In this document: positions 53,720-62,176 of the stretch, piece after piece | Position numbering within the stretch: position 1 is the first letter of the stretch | Layout: each line of letters begins with the position of its first letter | Assembly (NCBI GenBank): GCA_041391925.1 | Contig: JAWKNA010000003.1 | Location: 620,001-684,000, forward strand | From: JBPOFM01 sp041391925 | GTDB lineage: Bacteria; Bacteroidota; Bacteroidia; Flavobacteriales; Flavobacteriaceae | Reading direction: 5' to 3' | DNA: 64,000 nt | Made by a program: the position numbers and the translations under genes | Notes under the pieces: generated by a model | The model's database searches: none | What the model saw: only the letters and a program-made list of their open reading frames with translations | Told to the model about the DNA's origin: nothing

Positions 53720-54539
53720 TTTATGGATGGCGAGGCGGCTTATCGTCTTTAGATAAACTTGGTAACAAGGATAAATCTGTACACAGGCACTGTGTATGGA
53801 GACTGTTTCCTTTTGGGAATAGTGCAGGTAAGCAAGCAACAAACATACATCACTACAAGCTAGGGGCGACCGCTGAAGCGCGTAAGGATGTATAGCCGAC
53901 TCATTTAGGCTTGAGATGGAGACATCAATAGAAAAAGTTGTAGTAAAGGGTTACGTATAGGTCATCCAGCCTTGCGGAGCGTTTTGCAGTACCAGAGTTA
54001 CCCGACAAGAAATTGTTCGGTAGCTTAACATACCGTGTGTTGGGAAACACACAAGGAGAAGGTTGGTATTTTGTAGGCAAAAATCTATGAAGCCATTTCC
54101 GAAGCCCTTCTCCTAGGTCAACACTTTTGTGTCTAGGTTCGATTCCTAGTAAAAGAATTTCCTTCTTTTAGCTTATTGGTTAAGCAAAAATCGCAAAAGA
54201 CTTCGGGCATTGCAGCAGCTAGTAGTTGCCTAAACCCATTGTAAGATATGGGACGTTAAAGGTCGCAAGCCTTTGTCGTGCGGTGAATATTCTAATAGGC
54301 CGCCCTGAAAAGGGACGCCTATGAACGGTGAGGGAGCCAACCCTCGTAATTGCAAAGCGTGGTCAATGAACCACTATGCAGGCCGAGTCTAAATTGCCGA
54401 ACAGCTGCAGTGTATTCTGGCATCGGACAGATACGTGATTTCCAAAGCAACGGAATGAATGTGGAAAACTAGAGAATGCGAAAGCGATAATCCTAGGAAA
54501 GTTTGTCCAAAAGCGAAGGTATTCCCAGCACGCTTTTTT
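53720..54539 (+). ncRNA. Large structured RNA upstream of rtcB
   Basis: No coding frame is convincing across about 0.8 kb, but hairpins with GNRA loops are dense: CCGACAA-GAAA-TTGTTCGG (54002-54020, one bulge), GTGTGTT-GGGA-AACACAC (54035-54052), AGGC/GCCT with CCCT-GAAA-AGGG (54297-54320), GAGGG/CCCTC (54330-54345) and GTGGT/ACCAC (54359-54374). AAAAGCG/CGCTTTT (54509-54537) with a T-run ends it. The middle holds a permuted tRNA mimic. The 5' boundary is a guess. It fits no class I know: not RNase P, tmRNA, rRNA or a standard group I or II intron. Confidence 0.7.
54099..54206 (+). ncRNA. Circularly permuted tRNA-like module (YrlA-like)
   Basis: Order of parts: variable-arm-like hairpin ACAC-TTTT-GTGT (54121-54132), T-arm CTAGG-TTCGATT-CCTAG (54133-54149), acceptor strand TAAAAGAA (54150-54157), 5-nt loop TTTCC, acceptor strand TTCTTTTA (54163-54170), D-arm GCTT-ATTGGTT-AAGC (54171-54185). 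CCGAAG (54099) and CTTCGG (54201) pair outside. A closed acceptor stem with T-arm first and D-arm last is the permuted order described for the bacterial Y RNA YrlA, which lies beside rtcB genes. Known fact: YrlA mimics tRNA; the present match is structural only. Confidence 0.65.
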
Positions 54540-54599
54540 AATTTATTATTTTAAAATTTGTACTAACTTATGATAAAGTTGGTCTTTAAAAAGATTCAA

Positions 54600-55988
54600 A
54601 TGTCAACAAAAATTAACGGTCAAACCCTAATCGATTTGGGTTTTAGACAAGGAAAATGGTTCAAGGAAGCTCTTGAACACATAAATACAAATAGATTGGA
54701 AGGCGGAGCAATGCTTGCTTATTTAGAGCAGTTCAAATTGCCAGAACCTTTAGAATTGTATACAATACCTATTGAGTTTGCCATCAACATCAAGGCTGAA
54801 AACGAATTGGAAGCAGACAATGTCAAAGCAGTTATCAATTCGATGCAAACATTGATGAAAACGCCTACAATGGTCGCTGGTGCCATTATGCCCGATGCCT
54901 GTCCCGCAGGTCCTGATGGAACCATTCCAGTAGGTGGTGTGGCAGTAGCTAAAAATGCGATTCACCCTGGTATGCATAGTGCCGATATTTGCTGCTCTGT
55001 GATGCTGACAGATTTCGGCAAAGCAAATCCAAAAGACATTTTGGATGCGGCACATACCAACACACATTTTGGTCCTGGCGGACGTGATAGAGATGCACAA
55101 TTCAGATTTCCAAAGGAATTGCTTGAAGCGTTTGAATCTAATTGGTTTTTGAATGATAAAAGAACCATTCAAGTGGCGCGTGCACATTTGGGAACACAAG
55201 GCGATGGCAATCATTTTCTTTTTGTAGGAAAATCAAAAAAGACAGGAAACACTATGTTGGTCACACATCACGGGTCTCGTGGTGCTGGTGCTGCCCTTTA
55301 TAAAAAAGGGATGCACGTGGCTGGAAATTTCAGAAGGGATTTGTCACCAAAAACCTTAAAGCAAAATGCTTGGATTCCGTTTGATACGGAAGAGGGTCAG
55401 GCATACTGGGAAGCCTTGCAAATCATCAGGGATTGGACCAAAACCAATCACGAAGTGATTCACAATTCGGTTTCTGAAACTTTAGGAATTGCGATTGAAA
55501 ATCGTTTTTGGAACGAGCATAATTTTGTGTTTAAAGATGGCGATTTGTTCTATCACGCCAAAGGCGCCACACCATTGGATGCTAAATTTATGCCTGATAT
55601 TACTGGGCCAAGGTTGATTCCTTTAAATATGTCTGAACCAGTTTTGATTGTAGAAGGTGCTACTACCACTACTAATCTCGGTTTTGCACCACACGGCGCA
55701 GGTAGAAATGTGAGCCGTACGCAACATAGAAGAACCAAAACAGAAACTACTATGCAAATCTTTAAGGAAGAAACCCAAGGTCTTGATGTGCGATTTTTTT
55801 CGAATGAAATTGATATCACCGAGTTGCCAAGTGCCTACAAGAATGCCCAAACGGTTAGAAACCAAATGGACGAATTTGGTCTTGGTACAGTTATCGATGA
55901 GGTCATGCCTTACGGCTGTATCATGGCAGGTGATTGGGAAAAGAATGCACCTTGGAGAAAAAAGCGTGAAAAAAGAAGAAGTCGTTGA
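54600..55988 (+). CDS. rtcB: RtcB-family RNA ligase, divergent
   Basis: 462 residues from ATG 54600 (MSTKINGQTLIDLGFRQGKWF). RtcB elements are present in altered form: HSADICCSVM (metal Cys/Asp region), GTQGDGNHF, THHGSRGAGAAL, and FAPHGAGRN with His365 as the guanylylated residue. RtcB joins 2',3'-cyclic phosphate and 5'-OH RNA ends using GTP and Mn2+, repairing cut tRNAs. The closely linked tRNA-like genes and structured RNA upstream suggest its substrates or regulators. No archease or RtcA gene is in the window. Confidence 0.93.
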   Translation: MSTKINGQTLIDLGFRQGKWFKEALEHINTNRLEGGAMLAYLEQFKLPEPLELYTIPIEFAINIKAENELEADNVKAVINSMQTLMKTPTMVAGAIMPDACPAGPDGTIPVGGVAVAKNAIHPGMHSADICCSVMLTDFGKANPKDILDAAHTNTHFGPGGRDRDAQFRFPKELLEAFESNWFLNDKRTIQVARAHLGTQGDGNHFLFVGKSKKTGNTMLVTHHGSRGAGAALYKKGMHVAGNFRRDLSPKTLKQNAWIPFDTEEGQAYWEALQIIRDWTKTNHEVIHNSVSETLGIAIENRFWNEHNFVFKDGDLFYHAKGATPLDAKFMPDITGPRLIPLNMSEPVLIVEGATTTTNLGFAPHGAGRNVSRTQHRRTKTETTMQIFKEETQGLDVRFFSNEIDITELPSAYKNAQTVRNQMDEFGLGTVIDEVMPYGCIMAGDWEKNAPWRKKREKRRSR

Positions 55989-56089
55989 ATTTAAAGCGGG
56001 TGGTTGAAATATCATCCGTTTTTGTTTTAAAAAACTTTAACGTTACTTAAACACAAAACTTATTACATTTGTCACCTAATCTATTGTAG

Positions 56090-56434
56090 ATGTTTGCCTT
56101 TCAAAGTTTGATTCTCAATCTGTTCACTTGGTTGACCTTTCTGTTGCCTTCACAGGTTCAGGAACACAAACCTTTGGTGTCCTTGGCAAACGATGAGGTG
56201 ATTTCAACCGGTCAACATCAAAGTCCGGCCATAATTGAGCTGACGTCTTATTTAAATCAGCTTTTAGATACATCACAAGACACAAATTTACCCTTTGCGA
56301 AGCCATTCGATAAAATTCAACAACCAAATTTTGTTGCTTACGAACCAAGATTGTTGTATTTCCAAATCGGAAATTCCATCGAGTTGGAACTGACCTCTAC
56401 CACTATTATTTTCCCTTTTCATTGTTTTACATAA
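56090..56434 (+). CDS. Small hypothetical protein
   Basis: 114 residues, unrecognised. A hydrophobic N-terminus (FQSLILNLFTWLTFLLPSQV) may be a membrane anchor or signal; the rest is soluble (SYLNQLLDTSQDTNLPFAKPF). TACATTTG at 56064-56071 is a good -7 element 19 nt upstream, which supports expression. It has no clear neighbour relation to rtcB, 100 bp upstream. Confidence 0.55.
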   Translation: MFAFQSLILNLFTWLTFLLPSQVQEHKPLVSLANDEVISTGQHQSPAIIELTSYLNQLLDTSQDTNLPFAKPFDKIQQPNFVAYEPRLLYFQIGNSIELELTSTTIIFPFHCFT

Positions 56435-56532
56435 GTTGAATTGATTCTTCAAGGATTAGAATTCATTCCGATTTTTTTGGGATGTCATTCGTCTATTCAC
56501 ACATTTCAAATTATAATTTAAACATACAAACA

Positions 56533-57030
56533 ATGAAACTATCAGAAACGGTGACGACTGTGCTCATCACCTTATTGGGCATCATGCCCTTCATTTGGTT
56601 TACCTATATCGGTAAAAAATCATCCATCAAAAGTAAAAAAACAATCAAGGATTTAATTAAAGGCGAAAACTTAAAATTCGCCGAGAAAGAATTTTGGAAC
56701 CACAATTTTATCGGAATTGATAAAGAAAAACAAGTATTGCTTTTTGTCAAAATCAAATCACCTGAAAATGAAATTGTAAGAGTTGATTTGAACAATGTTA
56801 AATCTTGTGTTATCCATAAAAACACCCGAGATATTAAACGTGAAAAGAAACTGGAATCCGAACTTCAACAAATGAATTTGGAACTTCAATTCTACTCAAA
56901 GCCATCGGTCACACTTAATTTATATGATATTGAAGACCGTCTTTCCGAAGATTTCGAAATGAAACGCGCGGAAAAATGGAAACAATTGATTACCGATAAC
57001 ATTCAAAAATCATCAGTTGTTGCTGCATAA
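56533..57030 (+). CDS. Membrane-anchored protein of unknown function
   Basis: 165 residues from ATG 56533: a membrane helix at about 5-25 (TTVLITLLGIMPFIWFTYI), then a cytoplasmic Lys-rich mixed domain (SIKSKKTIKDLIKGENLKFAEKEFWNHNFIGIDKEKQVLLFV). An upstream start at 56482 would add 17 residues without reason. No family recognised. Single gene, closed by a strong terminator. Confidence 0.75.
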   Translation: MKLSETVTTVLITLLGIMPFIWFTYIGKKSSIKSKKTIKDLIKGENLKFAEKEFWNHNFIGIDKEKQVLLFVKIKSPENEIVRVDLNNVKSCVIHKNTRDIKREKKLESELQQMNLELQFYSKPSVTLNLYDIEDRLSEDFEMKRAEKWKQLITDNIQKSSVVAA

Positions 57031-57045
57031 GAATGTTATTTGGAG

Positions 57046-57079
57046 CCATCCCATTCTGCAAAGTTTGGGATGGTTTTTT
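57046..57079 (+). terminator. Intrinsic terminator
   Basis: CCATCCCA (57046-57053) pairs perfectly with TGGGATGG (57066-57073), then six T. Confidence 0.9.
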
Positions 57080-57152
57080 ATTTTCGGAGACAACCCTTAA
57101 ATTGTAATTGGTGCCAAATTATCACTTAAATTTACGTGCTGATTTTTTCGCT

Positions 57153-58109
57153 ATGATCCTCTCTTCAATTCTCGTCCTTGTCGGGTTTGCACTCTTGATA
57201 AAAGGTGCCGATTTTATGGTAGATGGTTCTACCTTATTGGCCAAAAAGAACAAAATTCCTGATTTGGCAATAGGTTTGACTATTGTTGCTTTTGGAACTT
57301 CCGCTCCGGAATTGGTTGTAAATACTGTCGCTTCCTACGAAGGCCATTCTGATATTGTTTTGGGCAATATCATCGGCAGCAATAATTTCAATCTGTTTAT
57401 GATTCTTGGTATTGTTGGGCTTATTTATCCAATTACGGTGCAATCTTCAACTGTTTGGAAGGAGATTCCCATTTCATTTTTCGCAGCTATTGTGTTCTTG
57501 GTACTAGCCAACGGCTATTTGTTTTCCAATGAGCTTGGCTTATCCAGAATGGATGGTTTTATATTGCTCCTAATGTTCCTCATGTTCCTGTTTTACATTT
57601 ATAAACAGATGAAAAATGATGTCACTATTACAGAAGTTGAAGTCGTTCCGGCCTCAAACTGGAAAATTTGGGGTTTTATCACCGCTGGCCTGATAGGGTT
57701 GATTATTGGTGGAAAATTAATTGTAGATAATGCTGTTTCGATTGCAAGTAGTTTAGGAGTCAGCGAAAAAATCATTGGACTGACCATTATTGCGGCAGGC
57801 ACATCATTACCTGAATTGATGACGTCAGTGGTAGCAGCATTCAAGAAAAATAGCGATATCGCGATTGGTAATATCATTGGTTCCAATATCTTCAATATTT
57901 TATTGATACTTTCAGTAAGTTCATTTGTAAGACCAATCGAATTCAGCCCTGTGTTTAATACAGACATTTATTTATTATTGGGCGGAACTATGTTTTTGTT
58001 TCTTGCCATGTTCACAGGAAAAAAAAAGAAGCTGGATAGATGGGAAGCTGCATTGTTGCTGGTAACGTTCATTGGTTACACCATCTACCTTGTCTATAAA
58101 GAAATTTGA
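57153..58109 (+). CDS. Calcium/sodium antiporter, CaCA family (YrbG-like)
   Basis: 318 residues from ATG 57153 (MILSSILVLVGFALLIKGADFMVDGST); a TTG at 57108 would add a polar leader before the first helix. The two alpha-repeats are complete, GLTIVAFGTSAPELVVN in the first half and GLTIIAAGTSLPELMTS in the second, each with the ion-binding Glu, and each is followed by GNIIGSNxFN. About ten membrane helices. It exchanges Ca2+ for Na+ across the inner membrane. No operon partners. Confidence 0.94.
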   Translation: MILSSILVLVGFALLIKGADFMVDGSTLLAKKNKIPDLAIGLTIVAFGTSAPELVVNTVASYEGHSDIVLGNIIGSNNFNLFMILGIVGLIYPITVQSSTVWKEIPISFFAAIVFLVLANGYLFSNELGLSRMDGFILLLMFLMFLFYIYKQMKNDVTITEVEVVPASNWKIWGFITAGLIGLIIGGKLIVDNAVSIASSLGVSEKIIGLTIIAAGTSLPELMTSVVAAFKKNSDIAIGNIIGSNIFNILLILSVSSFVRPIEFSPVFNTDIYLLLGGTMFLFLAMFTGKKKKLDRWEAALLLVTFIGYTIYLVYKEI

Positions 58110-58113
58110 AGTT

Positions 58114-58887
58114 TTAATTAGCTATTTTAAATTTTGCCAATTTTTGATGTTCCGAGTCATGGATTACCAAATCATGACCTTCATATATGTAATAAGAAGC
58201 TTTGCTCATTGTGCTCAAAAACTCATTTTCAGTTTCCATCTCGGGGCAGAATTTTTTGGTGCTGATGATTTGTGAAAATTTAATTTCATAGCCTTCCTTC
58301 AGCTCATAAACACCTCTAAACTGATTGCAGCCTGTATAACCTGATATTGAGCCATCCTCCAAAAATTCTACTTGTGGGTGTTCTGCTTTGGCTTCTTTGA
58401 GTTGAATGGCTTCTCCTTTAAATGATACGAGATGCCAGATTTTACCAACCAATTGCTCCTCACTTTTGGTCAAAATGTAACGTTCGGCCAAATCGCCCGT
58501 AATTTTATTGCCATCTTTATCCAAATGTGTTAAAGTGTTTTCACCAACAAAATAGGATTTCTCCTTGCCAGAAAAGAATATTTTTTGTCCTTTTCCATCC
58601 CATTTAAAAGTACCTTTAGTCTCATAAATGCTATCGCTTTTGCCTTGATAGGTTTCTCTTGCTACGTACGTATTGTCCTTGTTGATGGTGATGACGCTTT
58701 TGATACCATCACAATCAGCGCATGGTAAGACACCTTCGTATGTGCCAGCCCAATCTAGTGAGGTCATGTTATTGTCGCCCATGATTTCATTTTCGGGCAT
58801 CGTTCCAGAATCTTTTTTATTGTGGTCGTTACAGCTGAATACCAATGCAAGCGTCAGTAAACAAGTGTATGTCAGTCTTAAGTTCAT
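58114..58887 (-). CDS. NlpE-like / META-domain lipoprotein
   Basis: 257 residues. The lipobox LALVFSC gives Cys19. An NlpE-like N-terminal domain has the CxxC motif in GVLPCADCDGIKSVITI (about 50-135), and a META/HslJ-like domain follows (about 145-255, GKIWHLVSFKGEAIQL, ISGYTGCNQFRGVYEL). NlpE senses surface and copper stress in enterobacteria; here the role is inferred. Convergent with the antiporter gene, four bases apart. Confidence 0.9.
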   Translation of the reverse strand: MNLRLTYTCLLTLALVFSCNDHNKKDSGTMPENEIMGDNNMTSLDWAGTYEGVLPCADCDGIKSVITINKDNTYVARETYQGKSDSIYETKGTFKWDGKGQKIFFSGKEKSYFVGENTLTHLDKDGNKITGDLAERYILTKSEEQLVGKIWHLVSFKGEAIQLKEAKAEHPQVEFLEDGSISGYTGCNQFRGVYELKEGYEIKFSQIISTKKFCPEMETENEFLSTMSKASYYIYEGHDLVIHDSEHQKLAKFKIAN

Positions 58888-58981
58888 ATTTTATCGCTTT
58901 TAAAGTTTTTCAATTTAGAAAAACCAGTCAAATAATGCGAAGCAATTAATAAAGCGTTAACGTAATTGACGTTGAAATCTA

Positions 58982-61069
58982 TTAGCTAATATGCAACCCA
59001 TTATCAACGTTGTGACTTGCATCCGGATTCACAAATACCAATTTGCCATCAGCTGATTCCGTCATTAAAATCATCCCTTGACTTTCGACACCGCGCAACG
59101 CTCTTGGCGCTAAATTGACCAAAACGGTGACGCGTTTTCCAACCACTTCTTCTGGTGTAAAACTTTCAGCAATTCCAGATACAATGGTTCTTACATCGAT
59201 TCCTGTGTCCACTTTCAACACTAAAAGTTTATTTGCTTTTGGCATTTTTTCGGCTTCAATGATGGTCCCTACACGCATATCCAATTTTGCAAAATCCTCG
59301 TAAGTTATCGTCTCTTTTTGAGGTTCTACTTTTTTGTTGGCGGCTTCGTTCGCTTTTTTACTCGCTTCCAATTTCTCCAATTGCTTTTGAATGCTTTCGT
59401 CTTCAATTTTTGAAAACAATAATTCAGCCTTTCCTATTTGATGTCCCGCAGGAAGGAAATCATTTTTTGATGAAATATCATTCCAAGACGTCTCGATGGA
59501 GTTTATACCGAACGAAGTCGAGGTGCTCAATGAGACATTCAAAATTCCTTTCAATTTTTCCGAAGTGAATGGCAAAAACGGTTCGCTCAACGTTGCCAAG
59601 GCCGCTGCTACTTGAAGCGCCACATACATTACGGTTTTGGTGCGTTCTTCATCAGTTTTGATGGTTTTCCAAGGCTCTTCATCTGCCAAATATTTATTGC
59701 CAAGACGCGCCAAATTCATCAATTCCTGACTCGCCTCACGGAAACGATAACGCTCAATGGAACTCGCAATCACTTCAGGATAGGCTCTCAATGCAGCAAA
59801 GGTTTCTTCATCAACTTTTGTAAATTCTGAAGGTGTTGGGACAATTCCATTGTAATATTTATCGGTCAAAACTACGACGCGATTAATGAAATTTCCAAAA
59901 ATTGCCACCAATTCATTATTATTTCTCGCCTGAAAGTCTGACCAAGTAAAGTCATTATCCTTGGTTTCTGGAGCATTTGCGGTCAGCACATAGCGCAACA
60001 CATCTTGCTGATTTGGAAATTCGTCCAAGAAATCAGGTAACCAAACAGCCCAATTTTTTGAGGTAGATAATTTGTTTCCTTCCAGATTCAAAAACTCATT
60101 GGCCGGTACATTATCCGGAAGAATATAACTTCCTTCTGCCTTCAACATTGCAGGAAAAATGATACAGTGAAACACAATGTTATCTTTTCCAATGAAATGA
60201 ATCAACTTGGTATTAGTATCTTTCCAATAGGGCTCCCAATCTTTCCCAACGCGTTCTGCCCATTCTTTGGTAGAGGAGATGTAACCAATCGGCGCATCAA
60301 ACCAAACATACAACACCTTTCCATCTGCACCTTCTACAGGAACAGGAATTCCCCAATCCAAATCCCTGGTCACGGCTCTTGGGCGCAAACCATCATCAAT
60401 CCAAGATTTTACTTGCCCATAAACATTCGGTTTCCAGTCTTTTTTATGGCCTTTCAAAATCCATTCTTTCAAAAATGCTTCGTGCTTATCCAAAGGCAAA
60501 AACCAATGCTTTGTCTGTTTCAAAGTAGGTTTATTACCAGTAATTGCCGATTTTGGATTGATTAAATCCGTAGCATTTAACGACGTTCCACATTTTTCAC
60601 ATTGGTCACCGTAGGCATTTTCGTTGCCACATTTTGGGCACGTTCCAGTCACAAATCTATCTGCCAAAAACTGATTGGCTTCCTCATCATATAACTGTTC
60701 GGTCACTTCTTCAATAAATTCACCTTTGTCATAAAGTGTTTTGAAGAATTCCTGTGCGGTATCGTGATGGATTTTTGCAGACGTACGTGAATAATTGTCA
60801 AAAGAAATACCGAATTCCTCAAAAGAATCCTTTATAATTGCATTGTATTTATCAACCACATCTTGCGGAGATACACCTTCATTTTTTGCTTTGATGGTAA
60901 TTGGAACGCCGTGTTCATCGCTTCCGCAGATAAAAGCAACATCATTTCCTTTCAAACGCAAATAGCGTGCATAAATGTCTGCTGGCACATAAACACCTGC
61001 CAAATGACCAATGTGAATGGGTCCGTTGGTATAAGGCAAAGCCGCAGTAATGGTATATCTTTTTGACAT
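58982..61069 (-). CDS. metG: Methionyl-tRNA synthetase
   Basis: 695 residues from ATG 61069 (MSKRYTITAALPYTNGPIHIGH); the longer frame from 61111 is unlikely. Class I signatures HIGH and KLSTS (in GNKLSTSKNWAVWL, KMSKS equivalent) are present, with the zinc knuckle CPKCGNENAYGDQCEKCG and a C-terminal tRNA-binding OB domain (YEDFAKLDMRVGTIIEAEKMPKANKLLVLKVD). Charges tRNA-Met. Just before this tail the linker carries SLSTSTSFGINSIETSW, which comes from an inserted repeat. Confidence 0.96.
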   Translation of the reverse strand: MSKRYTITAALPYTNGPIHIGHLAGVYVPADIYARYLRLKGNDVAFICGSDEHGVPITIKAKNEGVSPQDVVDKYNAIIKDSFEEFGISFDNYSRTSAKIHHDTAQEFFKTLYDKGEFIEEVTEQLYDEEANQFLADRFVTGTCPKCGNENAYGDQCEKCGTSLNATDLINPKSAITGNKPTLKQTKHWFLPLDKHEAFLKEWILKGHKKDWKPNVYGQVKSWIDDGLRPRAVTRDLDWGIPVPVEGADGKVLYVWFDAPIGYISSTKEWAERVGKDWEPYWKDTNTKLIHFIGKDNIVFHCIIFPAMLKAEGSYILPDNVPANEFLNLEGNKLSTSKNWAVWLPDFLDEFPNQQDVLRYVLTANAPETKDNDFTWSDFQARNNNELVAIFGNFINRVVVLTDKYYNGIVPTPSEFTKVDEETFAALRAYPEVIASSIERYRFREASQELMNLARLGNKYLADEEPWKTIKTDEERTKTVMYVALQVAAALATLSEPFLPFTSEKLKGILNVSLSTSTSFGINSIETSWNDISSKNDFLPAGHQIGKAELLFSKIEDESIQKQLEKLEASKKANEAANKKVEPQKETITYEDFAKLDMRVGTIIEAEKMPKANKLLVLKVDTGIDVRTIVSGIAESFTPEEVVGKRVTVLVNLAPRALRGVESQGMILMTESADGKLVFVNPDASHNVDNGLHIS
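59490..59536. repeat. Repeat inserted in frame in metG
   Basis: About 47 bp with GTCTC at one end and GAGAC at the other. It contains TTTATACCGAACGAAGTCGA, which recurs with two changes at 33604 (TTTATACCGAGCGAAGTTGA). It encodes the Ser/Thr-rich linker segment of MetG. Confidence 0.65.
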
Positions 61070-61155
61070 ATTTTGGTATCGTTTTTGAAGCCACAAAAGT
61101 ACGTAATTCAACTGCGAATTCGAAAAAAAATGTACATTTACAAAAAGCGTGTTCT

Positions 61156-62175
61156 ATGTCTTTCAAATCAGTTTTTATCTTGTTGTTCAGTCTTGTTTTT
61201 CTTTTGAAAAATGAGCATATAACAGCTCAAAATACAGCAACCAAAACTATGCAGACCAATTTGATTCAACCACCATTTCTTAAACCTGGCGACACGGTTG
61301 CCATCGTGGCACCTTCAGGCGTTTTAAAAAATAGAACCGATGAAGTGGGGCGAAGCAAAGCTATTCTCGAAAGTTGGGGTTTGAAGGTGGTGATTGGAAA
61401 ACACGTGTTTAGTAAAAATGGGCATTTTGCAGGAACGGATGATGAACGTTGCGAGGATTTCCAAAAAGCGTTGAATGACCCATCCATCAAGGCTATTTGG
61501 GCAGCAAGAGGAGGTTATGGTACGGTTCGGATTTTGGATAAATTGGATTATACGCAATTCAAAAAGAACCCAAAATGGATTATTGGCTATTCTGATATTA
61601 CGGCGCTTCACAACCAACTTCATAATTTGGGTTACGAAACCATTCACGCGATGATGTGTACAAGTTTGACCAAGGATGAAAGCGAAGTTAAAGAGGCGAT
61701 TGACACCTTTAAAGATGCCATCTTCGGAAAACAATTGTCTTATCAATTAAAGGGTTCATCATACAACAAAACTGGAACCGTCACAGCGCCCTTGGTTGGC
61801 GGAAATTTAACCGTTTTACATACGATGTTGGGTTCTAAAACGAGTATTGACACTTCTGGAAAAATCATTTTTTTGGAAGAAGTAGGAGAGTATGCCTATC
61901 ACATCGACAGAATGTTACAAAGTATGAAGCGTGCTGGTTATTTTGAAGATTGTGCTGGTATTTTGGTGGGTGACATCAGTCGTGTGCGATATAATGACCA
62001 AGATTTCGGACGAAGCATTGAGGAAATTTTTTTAGACATTGTTTCTGATAAAAACATTCCAGTAGCTTTTAATATGCCAGCAGGGCACGAAAAGGACAAT
62101 CGCGCAATGATTTTGGGTACAAATGTGACGATGAAGGTTGGGAAAGATGGTTCATCAGTAGTTTTTGGAAACTGA
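61156..62175 (+). CDS. LD-carboxypeptidase (peptidase S66)
   Basis: 339 residues from ATG 61156, where a signal peptide starts (MSFKSVFILLFSLVFLLKNEHITAQ). The S66 core is clear: AIWAARGGYGTVRILDKLD (nucleophile Ser in the following WIIGYSDITALHNQL region), VGGNLTVLHTMLGS, and the Glu and His of FLEEVGEYAYHIDRML and FNMPAGHEKDNRAMILG. It trims tetrapeptides to tripeptides in murein recycling; the signal peptide puts it in the periplasm. Divergent from metG. Confidence 0.94.
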   Translation: MSFKSVFILLFSLVFLLKNEHITAQNTATKTMQTNLIQPPFLKPGDTVAIVAPSGVLKNRTDEVGRSKAILESWGLKVVIGKHVFSKNGHFAGTDDERCEDFQKALNDPSIKAIWAARGGYGTVRILDKLDYTQFKKNPKWIIGYSDITALHNQLHNLGYETIHAMMCTSLTKDESEVKEAIDTFKDAIFGKQLSYQLKGSSYNKTGTVTAPLVGGNLTVLHTMLGSKTSIDTSGKIIFLEEVGEYAYHIDRMLQSMKRAGYFEDCAGILVGDISRVRYNDQDFGRSIEEIFLDIVSDKNIPVAFNMPAGHEKDNRAMILGTNVTMKVGKDGSSVVFGN

Positions 62176-62176
62176 T

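Noticed and set aside
53677..53895. Rightward 72-codon ORF inside the structured RNA
   Set aside because: It overlaps the non-coding hairpin region, has no neighbours in frame and looks accidental.
53720..54539. Group I or group II intron, RNase P RNA or tmRNA
   Set aside because: A GTGCG-like 5' end and GNRA loops are present, but no domain V, no P7/R-S pairs, no RNase P core and no tmRNA tag frame could be found by eye. A permuted intron was considered for the same reason and left open.
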